DNA of 64,000 nucleotides from Streptomyces tailanensis. Lineage in GTDB: Bacteria > Actinomycetota > Actinomycetes > Streptomycetales > Streptomycetaceae. Under the pieces are notes generated by a model. It had not been told where the DNA came from. It did no database searches and saw only the letters and a list, made by a program, of their open reading frames with translations. Of the stretch, positions 50,292-59,077 are shown piece by piece (the first letter of the stretch is position 1; each line of letters begins with the position of its first letter). Position numbers and translations under genes: made by a program. The DNA lies in assembly GCF_008386495.1 (NCBI RefSeq), contig NZ_VTHJ01000040.1, positions 1 to 64,000 of the forward strand, given 5' to 3'.

Positions 50292-51865
50292 CCGCCGACA
50301 GCACTGTCACGGCCGAGAGCGGCAAGCGGGGCATCCGTCGCGCGCTTGTCAGCGTCTACGACAAGACGGGCCTCGAAGACCTCGCGCGCGGCCTGAACGA
50401 GGCGGGCGTCGAACTCGTCTCCACCGGCTCCACCGCCGCGAAGATCGCCGCCGCCGGTGTCCCCGTCACCAAGGTCGAGGAGCTCACCGGCTTCCCCGAG
50501 TGCCTGGACGGCCGGGTCAAGACCCTGCACCCGCGCGTGCACGCCGGCATCCTCGCCGACCTGCGGCTCGAGGACCACCGGCGGCAGCTCGCGGAGCTGG
50601 GCGTGGAGCCGTTCGACCTCGTCGTCGTGAACCTCTACCCGTTCCAGGAGACCGTCGCCTCGGGCGCCACGCCCGACGAGTGTGTCGAGCAGATCGACAT
50701 CGGCGGTCCGTCGATGGTCCGCGCCGCCGCCAAGAACCACCCCTCGGTCGCCGTCGTCACCAGCCCCGCCCGGTACGGCGACGTCCTCGCCGCCGTGCGC
50801 GACGGCGGTTTCGACCTCGCCACCCGCAAACGGCTCGCCGCCGAGGCATTCCGGCACACGGCCGAGTACGACGTGGCGGTCGCCGGCTGGTTCCTCGGCG
50901 AGTACGCCGGTGACGGCGAGGAGTTCCCGAACTTCATCGGCGTGACGTACGAGCGCAAGCAGATCCTGCGCTACGGCGAGAACCCGCACCAGCCCGCCGC
51001 CCTCTACACAGGCGGCTGCGGTGGCCTTGCCGGTGCCGAGCAGCTGCACGGCAAGGAGATGTCGTACAACAACTACACGGACACGGACGCCGCCCGCCGT
51101 GCCGCGTACGACCACGCCGAGCCGGCCGTCGCGATCATCAAGCACGCCAACCCGTGCGGTATCGCGATCGGTGCCGATGTCGCCGAGGCGCACCGCAAGG
51201 CGCACGCCTGTGACCCGCTGTCGGCGTTCGGCGGGGTCATCGCCGTCAACCGGCCGGTCAGCAAGGAGATGGCGGAGCAGGTCGCCGAGATCTTCACCGA
51301 GGTCATCGTCGCGCCCGACTACGAGGAGGGCGCCCTCGAAGCGCTCGCCAAGAAGAAGAACATCCGTGTGCTGCGCTGCCCCGAGGCGCCGGAGCCGGCC
51401 GCGGAGTTCCGCCCGATCGACGGCGGCGGACTGGCCCAGGTGACGGACGTCTTCCAGGCCGAGGGCGACGACCCCGCCAACTGGACCCTGGCAACGGGTG
51501 AGGCGCTGTCCGAGCCGGAGCTCGCCGAGTTGGCCTTCGCCTGGCGGGCCTGCCGCGCCGTCAAGTCCAACGCGATCCTCCTCGCCAAGGACGGGGCCTC
51601 GGTCGGCGTCGGCATGGGGCAGGTCAACCGCGTCGACTCCTGCAAGCTCGCCGTGGAGCGGGCCGGTGAGGAGCGTGCGCGGGGCTCGTACGTCGCCTCG
51701 GACGCCTTCTTCCCGTTCCCGGACAACATCGACGTCCTGGGCGCCGCCGGCGTCAAGGCCATCGTGCAGCCGGGCGGGTCCGTCCGCGACGAACTCGTCG
51801 TCGAGGCCGCGCAGAAGGCGGGCATCACGATGTACTTCACGGGCACGCGGCACTTCTTCCACTGA
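50288..51865 (+). CDS. purH: AICAR transformylase / IMP cyclohydrolase
   Basis: Bifunctional last enzyme of IMP synthesis, 525 residues. The N-terminal cyclohydrolase starts with R-A-L-V-S-V-Y-D-K-T-G-L and has S-T-G-S-T-A (about 44-49) and G-R-V-K-T-L-H-P (about 74-81); the transformylase has R-Y-G-E-N-P-H-Q (about 229-236), I-K-H-A-N-P-C-G and the C-terminal G-G-S-V-R-D-E-L. Start GTG 50288 overlaps the purN stop. A terminator follows at 51883. Confidence 0.97.
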   Translation: MTADSTVTAESGKRGIRRALVSVYDKTGLEDLARGLNEAGVELVSTGSTAAKIAAAGVPVTKVEELTGFPECLDGRVKTLHPRVHAGILADLRLEDHRRQLAELGVEPFDLVVVNLYPFQETVASGATPDECVEQIDIGGPSMVRAAAKNHPSVAVVTSPARYGDVLAAVRDGGFDLATRKRLAAEAFRHTAEYDVAVAGWFLGEYAGDGEEFPNFIGVTYERKQILRYGENPHQPAALYTGGCGGLAGAEQLHGKEMSYNNYTDTDAARRAAYDHAEPAVAIIKHANPCGIAIGADVAEAHRKAHACDPLSAFGGVIAVNRPVSKEMAEQVAEIFTEVIVAPDYEEGALEALAKKKNIRVLRCPEAPEPAAEFRPIDGGGLAQVTDVFQAEGDDPANWTLATGEALSEPELAELAFAWRACRAVKSNAILLAKDGASVGVGMGQVNRVDSCKLAVERAGEERARGSYVASDAFFPFPDNIDVLGAAGVKAIVQPGGSVRDELVVEAAQKAGITMYFTGTRHFFH

Positions 51866-51882
51866 GCCGCACACCCACTGCG

Positions 51883-51914
51883 GGGCCCGCCGGTGGTCAC
51901 CGACCGGCGGGCCC
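51883..51914. terminator. Terminator between purH and the convergent kinase gene
   Basis: GGGCCCGCCGGT (51883-51894) and ACCGGCGGGCCC (51903-51914), perfect 12-base stem, 8-base loop. Confidence 0.8.
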
Positions 51915-51929
51915 TCGCCGTATCGGGCC

Positions 51930-54023
51930 CTACGTCGACCTGCGCAGCGCCGCCCAGGTGTTGACGCCGACGTCGCCGTCGACCGTAAGCCCCTTGTCGC
52001 TCTGGAACAGCCGGACCGCGGACTCCGTGTCCGGGCCGAACTCGCCGTCCACGCCCGAGCCGCCGACGCTGTAGCCGCGCTTGGTGAGCATGCACTGCAC
52101 CTGGAGGACGCGCTCTCCCTTGTCGCCGCGGTCCGTGAGCTCCGTGCCGGAGTAGTGATTGCACTGGGAGAGCCACGCCGGGGTCGCGGGTTTCGTCGCG
52201 GTCTTCGTGGGCGTGGGGGTGGCGGTCGTGGCGTTGTCGCCCTCGTCGCCGCCCGAGGATCCTCCGGACGTGGGGGTGGCGGCGCGGGTGGGTGTGGGTG
52301 CCGTCGCGTCCGTGGGATCGGCGGACGGGGTTCCCTTGTCCTTCTTCTTCCCCTTCTCCTTTTCCTGGCTGGTGGATGGGGAGGCCGAGGCCGAGGAACC
52401 GGGCAGCGGGGAGGCCGCCTCGCCGTCGGGGGCCGTGGTCGTGGAGGCCGTCGGTGCGGCGGAGGCCGAGTCGTCGTCGCCCGCCGGACGCGTGACGAAG
52501 TAGGCGCTCGCGGCGACGGCACAGACCGCCAACGCGGCCACGACGGCGAAGTACGGCTTCTTCCGCCGCGGCTTGGCCGACGTGGACACGGACGTGACCG
52601 CCGAACCGGATGCAGAAGCGGATGCCGACGCGGCCGCGGGACCCTGCGCGCCCGGCCCCGGCGGCGGCCCGTACGCCCCGGCAGACGCCGGCGCCCCATA
52701 GGCACCCGGCGGAGTGTGTGCCCCCTGCGGGCCCGCCGGAGCCGGCGCTCCCTGCGCCCCCGCCGGTGCGGGCGCCCCGTACGCCCCGGCCGGTGTCTGT
52801 TCCCCATACCCGCCGGACGGCGGTGTGGCCGTCCCGTACGCCTCCGGTGGTGTGGCCGTCCCGTACGCCTCCGGTGGTGTGGCCGTCCCGTACGCCCCCG
52901 GTGGTGTGGCCGGCCCGAAGCCCGGGGTCGGGGCGGGGGCCTTGACGCGTTCGGTGGGGGCGCGGAAGTGGCCGGTCTGGCGGGCGGTGGCGTGGGTGAG
53001 GAGGTCGCAGGACCGGCGGCGGGCCAATAGGCGGGAGTTGAGCGGGTCGGGCCAGGGCAGGCCGGGGCCGTGGGTGCGGGCGGCGGCCGTGGCGGACTCG
53101 ACGAGGTGGCCCGGAGCGGGCCGTCCGGCGGGGTCCTTGGCGAGGCAGGCGGAGAGCAGGGCGGCCAACCCCGGATCGGCGGCCGTGAGTTCGGCCATGA
53201 CCTCCGGCTTGGGCTCCTCGAACGCGACCCGGTGCATGACGTCCACGCCGGTACCGTCGCCGAAGGGGGCGTGCCCGGCGACGGCGTACACCAGTGTCCC
53301 GGCGAGTGAGAAGACGTCCGAGGCGGAGTCGCAGCGGCCGTCCCGCAGGTACTCGGGCGACATGTACGCGGGCGTGCCGACCCGGCTGCCGGTCGTGGTG
53401 ATCGCGCTGCTGTCCACGGCCTGCGAGATGCCGAAGTCGATGACGTGGACGCCGTCGGCGGACAGCAGCACGTTGGACGGCTTGAGATCGCGGTGCACGA
53501 CCCCGGCGGCGGCCAGCGCGGTGAGGGCGCGTCCCAGTTCGCCCACCAGCCGCCAGGCCCCGGCGGGCGGCAGTGTGCCGCACTCGCGGACCGCGTCGGC
53601 GAGGTTGAGACCGGGCAGGTACTGCGTGGCCATCCACAGCAGTCCGTCCTCGTCCTGGTTCTCGAAGCCGGTGCCCAGCAGTCGCGGCGCGTACGGCGTG
53701 CGGACCCGCTCGTGCACCCCGGCCTCGCGCTGGAAACGGCGGCGGAACTCGGTGTCCTCGGCGTACTCCGGGCGGATCACCTTCACCGCGGCGAGCCCCG
53801 GCCCTCCCCCACTCTCGGCTGCGCTCGAGCGGGAGGTACCCCCACCGGCGGGCAGCGCCAGATAGACCCGGCCCATGCCGCCGCTGCCGAGCAGCCCCAG
53901 CGGTACGTACGGTCCGAGGCGTCCCGGGTCCGACGGCTTCAGCGGGGTCGCGCCCGTTTGCTCCAGTGCGGCGTCACCGGACGCCGGGGAGTACGGAGGC
54001 GGCTCGGGCCGCTGGTCTGACAT
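51930..54023 (-). CDS. Membrane Ser/Thr kinase with peptidoglycan-binding domain and repeat insertion
   Basis: 697 residues from ATG 54023. Glycine loop G-S-G-G-M-G (46-51), ATP lysine K81, H-R-D at 177-179, D-F-G at 196-198. Between strand 2 and the lysine, residues 61-74 are encoded entirely by a copy of the dispersed repeat (53802-53843), lengthening the loop in frame. A Pro/Tyr/Gly-rich juxtamembrane region (about 350-475) with 27-base tandem repeats, one membrane helix (about 480-500), a Ser/Thr/Lys-rich stalk and a C-terminal peptidoglycan-binding domain (D-R-G-D-K-G-E-R-V-L-Q-V-Q, to V-D-G-D-V-G-V-N-T-W-A-A-L) follow. It probably senses the cell wall. Confidence 0.9.
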   Translation of the reverse strand: MSDQRPEPPPYSPASGDAALEQTGATPLKPSDPGRLGPYVPLGLLGSGGMGRVYLALPAGGGTSRSSAAESGGGPGLAAVKVIRPEYAEDTEFRRRFQREAGVHERVRTPYAPRLLGTGFENQDEDGLLWMATQYLPGLNLADAVRECGTLPPAGAWRLVGELGRALTALAAAGVVHRDLKPSNVLLSADGVHVIDFGISQAVDSSAITTTGSRVGTPAYMSPEYLRDGRCDSASDVFSLAGTLVYAVAGHAPFGDGTGVDVMHRVAFEEPKPEVMAELTAADPGLAALLSACLAKDPAGRPAPGHLVESATAAARTHGPGLPWPDPLNSRLLARRRSCDLLTHATARQTGHFRAPTERVKAPAPTPGFGPATPPGAYGTATPPEAYGTATPPEAYGTATPPSGGYGEQTPAGAYGAPAPAGAQGAPAPAGPQGAHTPPGAYGAPASAGAYGPPPGPGAQGPAAASASASASGSAVTSVSTSAKPRRKKPYFAVVAALAVCAVAASAYFVTRPAGDDDSASAAPTASTTTAPDGEAASPLPGSSASASPSTSQEKEKGKKKDKGTPSADPTDATAPTPTRAATPTSGGSSGGDEGDNATTATPTPTKTATKPATPAWLSQCNHYSGTELTDRGDKGERVLQVQCMLTKRGYSVGGSGVDGEFGPDTESAVRLFQSDKGLTVDGDVGVNTWAALRRST
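52831..52911 (-). repeat. Three 27-base tandem repeats in the kinase linker
   Basis: Units at 52831-52857, 52858-52884 and 52885-52911 coding A-T-P-P-E-A-Y-G-T (the last unit with one change). In-frame. Confidence 0.85.
53802..53843. repeat. Dispersed repeat, copy 3, inside a kinase gene
   Basis: 42 bases, nearly identical to 45116-45157. Its length is a multiple of three and it is read without stops as G-G-T-S-R-S-S-A-A-E-S-G-G-G in the kinase N-lobe. Confidence 0.85.
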
Positions 54024-54201
54024 GGTTCCCCCGAGTTGGTGTTCTCTCTGATCGTGCGCTGCCGCAACGGTCTTATGGGCAACGTGAGTTGACGAGAGAC
54101 TACCGTGCGGGCGCCGGACGGCCCGCCGGTACGGGACCGGCGGGCCGTGAAGGTTCGGCGTACGCCGGGGTCCTCCTTGCCGAGGGCCCGGGTGGGACGG
54201 C

Positions 54202-54753
54202 CTACTTGCAGGTGCGGCCCTTGTAGGTCGCGAGCTTCCAGGCGCCGTCCTCGTAGAACGCGTACTGGCCGTTGGGGGCGCGCCGCACGCGGAAGTCGTA
54301 GGCCGCGCCGTCGTACCGGAGGTAGAGGGTCTTCTTGGGGCCCGTGCTGCCCGAGTCGAACCTCAGCTTGTTGTCCGCCTTGTCGAACGTCTTGGGCCCG
54401 ACCATGCCGTCGCGCGAAAGCTTCCAGCGCTTCTGCAGGTTCTTGGTGGCGAAGGTGGTGTTGGAGCCGAAGATGCCGTCGACGTCCCCGTTGTCGAACT
54501 TGGTGCCGTTCTTCTCGGTGGCGCCCTCGGCCCAGAGGATCCTCTGCCACAGGCAGCTGACGTTGGTCTTCGCGTACTTGGTGGCCGACACGGTGCCCTC
54601 GCCGCCCCAGTCGTTCCCCTGGGTGCCGGAGCCGGTCATGAAGCCCTGGGCGGCCGTGGCCGAGGCGGGCGAGACGCCCAGGATCAGGGCGCCCGAGGCG
54701 GCGGCGCCCACGGCGGCGGTGGCCAGGCGGGCACGAGTCGTGCGGAAATTCAT
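54202..54753 (-). CDS. Secreted protein with peptidoglycan-binding-like domain
   Basis: 183 residues from ATG 54753, GGAAGGA upstream. A signal peptide covers about 1-34 (A-L-I-L-G-V-S-P-A-S-A). The mature part has W-G-G-E-G-T-V-S, V-S-C-L-W-Q-R-I-L-W-A, then a segment V-D-G-I-F-G-S-N-T-T-F-A-T-K-N-L-Q like peptidoglycan-binding domain 1, and a C-terminal beta-rich tail with a terminal cysteine. It is paralogous to the protein at 60699-61241. It lies downstream of the kinase and next to the kinase-I36 gene. Exported, probably wall-associated. Confidence 0.8.
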   Translation of the reverse strand: MNFRTTRARLATAAVGAAASGALILGVSPASATAAQGFMTGSGTQGNDWGGEGTVSATKYAKTNVSCLWQRILWAEGATEKNGTKFDNGDVDGIFGSNTTFATKNLQKRWKLSRDGMVGPKTFDKADNKLRFDSGSTGPKKTLYLRYDGAAYDFRVRRAPNGQYAFYEDGAWKLATYKGRTCK

Positions 54754-54909
54754 GGTGTTCCTTCCCCGTTGGTGTGGTGCGTGGTGCGTGGTGCGTGGGC
54801 CGTGCGTACGCCGTCCCCCCTCCGGACGACGCACATGCGACTTTGCGGGTGCGGAGGCGCGAGCGGTACCTCGAATGTTTCAGGGGGTACTCGTCCGTGT
54901 GGCGTCGGC

Positions 54910-56391
54910 TCACCAGATTGACGAGAGCAGGCTCCACAACGTCGGCTTGGACGAGCAGTTGTCGAGCAGCTCGTGCGACAGCGGCGCGTAGGTGCCCGCC
55001 AGATTGCCCATGCTGTTGACGGAGCTGCAGCCGGTCCGCTGGGCCCAGCGGCGGCGGTCGTAGCCGGCGGGCTGGAAGCCGGTGCCCCGGTAGTACGCCA
55101 CATCGCGGCGTTCCCGCTCGTCCGAGATGTTGTTGAAGACCGACCGGACGGGCCGGTCGGCGGCCCAAGCGCACGTCTCCTCGCCGGACTGCCAGTCCGT
55201 GTCGTCGCCCTGCCAACTGCACATGTCGCCGTTGCCGTTGTGCTCGCTGAAGAAGCAGACACTGTCCGCCGGGCAGCGGTGGTAGCCGTAGACGACCTGG
55301 CCGTCCGGGCCGGTGGGGAAGGCCGCCGCCTCGGGCAGGGCCCGGTAGACGGGAGTCCCGTCTTCGGGGACCACGTGCGTGTACGCCGCCACGGCCGTTC
55401 CCGTCGTCGCGAGGAGCACGGTCGCGAGGGCCGCCGCCAGGACGGGGTGCCGGCGCCAGAAGCGGGGGCGCAGCCTCGGCAGGCGGCCGGAGCGGGTGAC
55501 GCCTGCGGCCTGTTCCACGCGGCGCAGCAGCTCGGCCGCCGTGGGCCGCTCCTTGCGCGCGCGGGCGAGGCAGTCGGTGACGATCTCCCGCCAGGGGGCG
55601 GGGAGTTCGGGGTGCGGGCGGAGGCCGTCGATGCCGCGCGCGTAGCGCACCGCCGCGTCCGTACGGGCCGCGGTGGTGCCGCCGGGCAGCGGGTGCTCCC
55701 CGGTGAGGACGAGGTGGGCGAGGACGCCGAAGGCCCAGATGTCGGCGGTGGGGCGGGTCCGGGCACCGCGTTCGCCGAGCTCGGCCCAGAGCAGCTCGGG
55801 CGGGGTGTAGTCGGGGGTGGCGAACGCGGGGGCGTAGGCGTGGGTGCCCTCCAGTTCGGCCGCCATGCCGAAGTCGGCGAGCCGTACCGAACCGTCCGCC
55901 ATCAGCAGGACGTTGGCGGGCTTGAGGTCGCCGTGCACCCAGCCCGCGTGGTGCAGCTGGTGCAGGCCCTCGCAGACCTGGGCGAGAAGCGTCGGGCCGG
56001 AGCCGGGGGCCGGGGTGCGGTCCAGCAGGGTCTCCAGGGAACCCGCGGCCTCCTCCAGGACCAGGACGGTGGCGCCGTCGAGCTCCGGCTGCTCCGGGTC
56101 GTCGACCGTGAGCACCTCGTACATCCGGATCAGCCGTGGCGAACGCAAGCGCTCCAGCAACTTCACCTCGCGCTCGACCAGTTCCCGCAGATGCCGCAAC
56201 CGGCGCGGGGTGCGGGTGCCGGTCGGGAGGAACTTCAGCGCCGCCCGGCGGGGCAGCCCCGGCTCCTCGCCGCCGGCGCGCCGGGCGGTGTAGACGGTGC
56301 CGAACGCGCCGGACGCCAGCGGCTCGCGCACCTCCCACCGGCCCACCCGATAGCCGTGCGGAACCGGCACGGCGTGCGTCGACCCGGTCAC
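54910..56391 (-). CDS. Membrane Ser/Thr kinase with I36-like extracellular domain
   Basis: 493 residues from GTG 56391, which overlaps the FHA gene stop (GTGA). Glycine loop S-G-A-F-G-T-V (27-33), lysine K53, catalytic loop H-G-D (153-155) instead of H-R-D, D-F-G at 173-175. The missing arginine makes it a non-RD kinase, which often means that activation is independent of activation-loop phosphorylation. One membrane helix (about 320-340). The outer ~150 residues have C-P-A-D-S-V-C-F-F-S-E-H-N-G-N-G and paired cysteines, resembling peptidase inhibitor family I36 (beta-gamma-crystallin-like). Coupled to FHA. Confidence 0.85.
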   Translation of the reverse strand: MTGSTHAVPVPHGYRVGRWEVREPLASGAFGTVYTARRAGGEEPGLPRRAALKFLPTGTRTPRRLRHLRELVEREVKLLERLRSPRLIRMYEVLTVDDPEQPELDGATVLVLEEAAGSLETLLDRTPAPGSGPTLLAQVCEGLHQLHHAGWVHGDLKPANVLLMADGSVRLADFGMAAELEGTHAYAPAFATPDYTPPELLWAELGERGARTRPTADIWAFGVLAHLVLTGEHPLPGGTTAARTDAAVRYARGIDGLRPHPELPAPWREIVTDCLARARKERPTAAELLRRVEQAAGVTRSGRLPRLRPRFWRRHPVLAAALATVLLATTGTAVAAYTHVVPEDGTPVYRALPEAAAFPTGPDGQVVYGYHRCPADSVCFFSEHNGNGDMCSWQGDDTDWQSGEETCAWAADRPVRSVFNNISDERERRDVAYYRGTGFQPAGYDRRRWAQRTGCSSVNSMGNLAGTYAPLSHELLDNCSSKPTLWSLLSSIW

Positions 56392-57131
56392 CCGGTCACT
56401 TCGCTCGGGACGGCGGCCAGCACGACGAGGTCGTCCTCGCACACGAGGTCGAAGCGCAGGGCGAGCGAGACCAGCGACTCCTTCTTGCCGTTGTGGCGCA
56501 GGCCGGGCTCACCGCTGTCCGGTGAAGGCTTGAGGCGCAGCTTGACCGCCAGGTAGTCGATGTTCCAGTAGACGGCGGAACGGGTGGCCGCGGGCCAGGT
56601 CGGGCGGAGCCGCTCGACGACCTGGTCGACGGTGGGCAGCGGTGCGTGCGGTTCACCGCGCAGCCTGGGCTCGCACAGGGCGGTCAGTACGGCGAAGTAC
56701 CGCTTGGTGCGGTCCAGCGAGAACGCCGGAGCCGTGGCCCCGCCGCCGAGTCCGGCGTGGTCGTCACGGGAGCGGTAACTGTGGCGTGGCGCCCAGACGT
56801 CGAAGCTCAGCAGATCGCCGGCGGCGGGCAGCACGACCCGCGAGAACTCGAACGGTACGGGGGCGTCCTGACGGCCGGGCGCGACCTTGATGTGCTCGCC
56901 CGCGCCCTCCGGGTTCTCCACCACGTAGGTCTGGTCCGTGCTGTGGTTGCTCAGGATCCAGAAGGCGTGGAGTGCGGTGATCTCCCCGGCCACGCGGGAC
57001 ACGCCCTCGTGGACGATCGTCAGGTCGTTGCCCGTCTCCGCACGGCCGAAGGAGATCCGCTCGCCTGAGGCGATACGTATCTGCTCCCGCGGCCGGCCGC
57101 ACTCCGGAGGCACCACGATGATGCTGTGCAT
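56388..57131 (-). CDS. FHA-domain protein with C-terminal winged-helix-like region
   Basis: 247 residues. An N-terminal FHA domain (I-S-F-G-R-A-E, about 27-33; L-T-I-V-H-E-G-V-S-R, about 37-46) binds phosphothreonine peptides. The second half, from about residue 130, is helical: S-L-D-R-T-K-R-Y-F-A-V-L and L-P-T-V-D-Q-V-V-E-R-L-R-P, suggesting a DNA-binding or helical adaptor domain, as in FHA-type regulators. The kinase gene starts within its stop codon, so the two products probably work together, with the kinase supplying the phosphorylated ligand. ATG 57131. Confidence 0.82.
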   Translation of the reverse strand: MHSIIVVPPECGRPREQIRIASGERISFGRAETGNDLTIVHEGVSRVAGEITALHAFWILSNHSTDQTYVVENPEGAGEHIKVAPGRQDAPVPFEFSRVVLPAAGDLLSFDVWAPRHSYRSRDDHAGLGGGATAPAFSLDRTKRYFAVLTALCEPRLRGEPHAPLPTVDQVVERLRPTWPAATRSAVYWNIDYLAVKLRLKPSPDSGEPGLRHNGKKESLVSLALRFDLVCEDDLVVLAAVPSEVTG

Positions 57132-57307
57132 GCCGTGTCCTCTTCTCTTCTGCGGAACGTCAGCGTAAAGGGGGCCTGTTCAACCGCGTTTGCTGTGAAC
57201 GATTCAAGCAGGTGTGAGCGAATCAGCAGGCCGGTGTGCCCACTTGTGGGAGCGGACGAGCAGCCCGTCGCCGGTGTCGCCGTCATAGCCGTTGTTGAAC
57301 GCGCCGA

Positions 57308-57337
57308 AGGGCCGTACCCCTTCCCGCGGGTACGGCC
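57308..57337 (-). terminator. Terminator after the DUF4190-like gene
   Basis: GGGCCGTACCC (57308-57318) and GGGTACGGCCC (57327-57337), perfect 11-base stem, 8-base loop, 20 bases after the stop at 57357. Confidence 0.75.
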
Positions 57338-57356
57338 CCTCAGAGTGCTCGGCGGC

Positions 57357-57950
57357 TCAGTAGCGCGGGCGGTTGAACCACGCCTTGCCGTTCGCGTTGC
57401 CGACGAAGACGGCGATCAGGATGCCCAGCACCAGGTGGACGAGACCGATCAGGAAGAACGGGTAGATGCCCAGCACCGCGGTGATGACGCCGAAGACCAG
57501 CGCCGCGACACGTACGCCGTTGCCGCCGGTGTTGAACTTCACCGCGAGCATGATCGCGTAGACGAGCCAGGCCACCGCGAACACGGCCATCGCCCACATG
57601 AGGCCGACCGGGATGTCGCCGAGCGCGTCCTGGAGCGCGGGGTCCTCGGTGCTGTCGCTGGCCGCGCTCACGGCCGCCGCGCCGATGCCGTACAGGAGTA
57701 CGCCGATCACCTGGAGGCCGACGATGACCCAGAGCATCACGCGGGCCGAGTTGACCGTGCTGGGCATGGTCGTGGGTGCGGTCGGGTAGCCGCCGCCGTA
57801 TCCCTGGGAGACCGGCGGGGCGGCCGGGTAGCCGTAGCCCGGCTGCTGCTGGGGCTGGCCCTGCTGCGGGTAGCCGTAGCCCTGGTTCTGCGGCTGCTGC
57901 GGCGGCTGCTGGGGCTGGCCGTACGGGTTGTTCGGGTCGCCGAAGCTCAT
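57357..57950 (-). CDS. Membrane protein with Pro/Gln/Tyr-rich N-terminus
   Basis: 197 residues from ATG 57950. The first ~75 residues are Q/P/G/Y-rich (G-Y-G-Y-P-Q-Q-G-Q-P-Q-Q-Q), typical of cytoplasmic tails of actinobacterial small membrane proteins. Four hydrophobic segments follow (about 83-103, 120-140, 150-165, 168-190), ending in K-A-W-F-N-R-P-R-Y. No clear family; a DUF4190-type or related membrane-complex component is possible. Divergent from folD. Confidence 0.65.
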   Translation of the reverse strand: MSFGDPNNPYGQPQQPPQQPQNQGYGYPQQGQPQQQPGYGYPAAPPVSQGYGGGYPTAPTTMPSTVNSARVMLWVIVGLQVIGVLLYGIGAAAVSAASDSTEDPALQDALGDIPVGLMWAMAVFAVAWLVYAIMLAVKFNTGGNGVRVAALVFGVITAVLGIYPFFLIGLVHLVLGILIAVFVGNANGKAWFNRPRY

Positions 57951-58222
57951 GGCGGGGTTTCCTCCGTTGCCTTGTGCGGGGACGCGAGGCACGGTTCGGA
58001 GGAATGTCCTGAATCTTTGAACTGGTCACATCCCCCGGCAGTGCCCGCGGCACTGTGCCCCAATCGTTTTATGCGCCCGCTCAGATGTCCAGCCACATTC
58101 CTCGGACGTTGTGCAAGTGCAACACATCCGATCTTGTCGGACACGGGCTCTGTGGGTCCACGGGGTGTCCAAGGGACGGCCGGATTGGAACCGGGGCCGG
58201 GTCATCCGCGAAGATTGGGCCC

Positions 58223-59077
58223 ATGACCGCCCAGATTCTCGATGGCAAGGCCACCGCAGCCGAGATCAAGTCCGAGCTGACCGCCCGTGTGGCGGCGCTG
58301 AAGGAGAAGGGCGTCACGCCCGGACTCGGCACGATCCTGGTCGGGGACGACCCCGGCAGCCAGAAGTACGTCGCCGGCAAGCACCGCGACTGCGCGCAGG
58401 TCGGCATCGCCTCCATCCAGCGCGAACTGCCCGCGACCGCCACCCAGGAGGAGATCGAGGCGGTGGTGCGGGAGCTCAACGAGGACCCCGCCTGCACCGG
58501 CTACATCGTCCAGCTGCCGCTTCCCAGGGGCATCGACGAGAACCGCGTCCTCGAACTGATGAACCCCGACAAGGACGCCGACGGCCTCCACCCGATGAAC
58601 CTCGGGCGCCTCGTCCTGAACGAGCCCGCCCCGCTGCCCTGCACCCCCAACGGCATCCTCACCCTCCTTCGCCGGCACGGCGTCGAGATCAAGGGCGCCG
58701 AGGTCGTGGTCGTCGGCCGCGGTGTGACCATCGGCCGCCCGATGCCGCTCCTCCTCACCCGGCGCAGCGAGAACGCGACGGTGACCCAGTGCCACACCGG
58801 TACGCGTGATCTGTCCGCCCACCTCAGGCGCGCCGACATCATCGTCGCCGCCGCCGGCTCGGCCCACCTCGTCCGCCCTGAGGACGTGAAGCCGGGCGCC
58901 GCCGTCCTCGACGTCGGTGTCTCCCGCTCCGCCGAGGGCAAGATCGTCGGAGACGTTCACCCCGGCGTCGCCGAGGTCGCCGGCTGGATCTCCCCCAACC
59001 CCGGCGGCGTCGGCCCGATGACCCGCGCCCAGCTGCTCGTCAACGTGGTCGAGGCGGCGGAGCGCAGTGTCGGCTGA
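58223..59077 (+). CDS. folD: Methylenetetrahydrofolate dehydrogenase/cyclohydrolase
   Basis: 284 residues. Interconverts 5,10-methylene- and 10-formyl-tetrahydrofolate, supplying PurN and PurH encoded 6-8 kb upstream. V-G-D-D-P-G-S-Q-K-Y-V (about 33-43, substrate and catalytic lysine near K55), Q-L-P-L-P (about 98-102), K-D-A-D-G-L-H-P-M-N, and the NADP-binding G-R-G-V-T-I-G-R-P. Start ATG 58223. The next gene starts within its last codons (11-base overlap). Confidence 0.96.
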   Translation: MTAQILDGKATAAEIKSELTARVAALKEKGVTPGLGTILVGDDPGSQKYVAGKHRDCAQVGIASIQRELPATATQEEIEAVVRELNEDPACTGYIVQLPLPRGIDENRVLELMNPDKDADGLHPMNLGRLVLNEPAPLPCTPNGILTLLRRHGVEIKGAEVVVVGRGVTIGRPMPLLLTRRSENATVTQCHTGTRDLSAHLRRADIIVAAAGSAHLVRPEDVKPGAAVLDVGVSRSAEGKIVGDVHPGVAEVAGWISPNPGGVGPMTRAQLLVNVVEAAERSVG

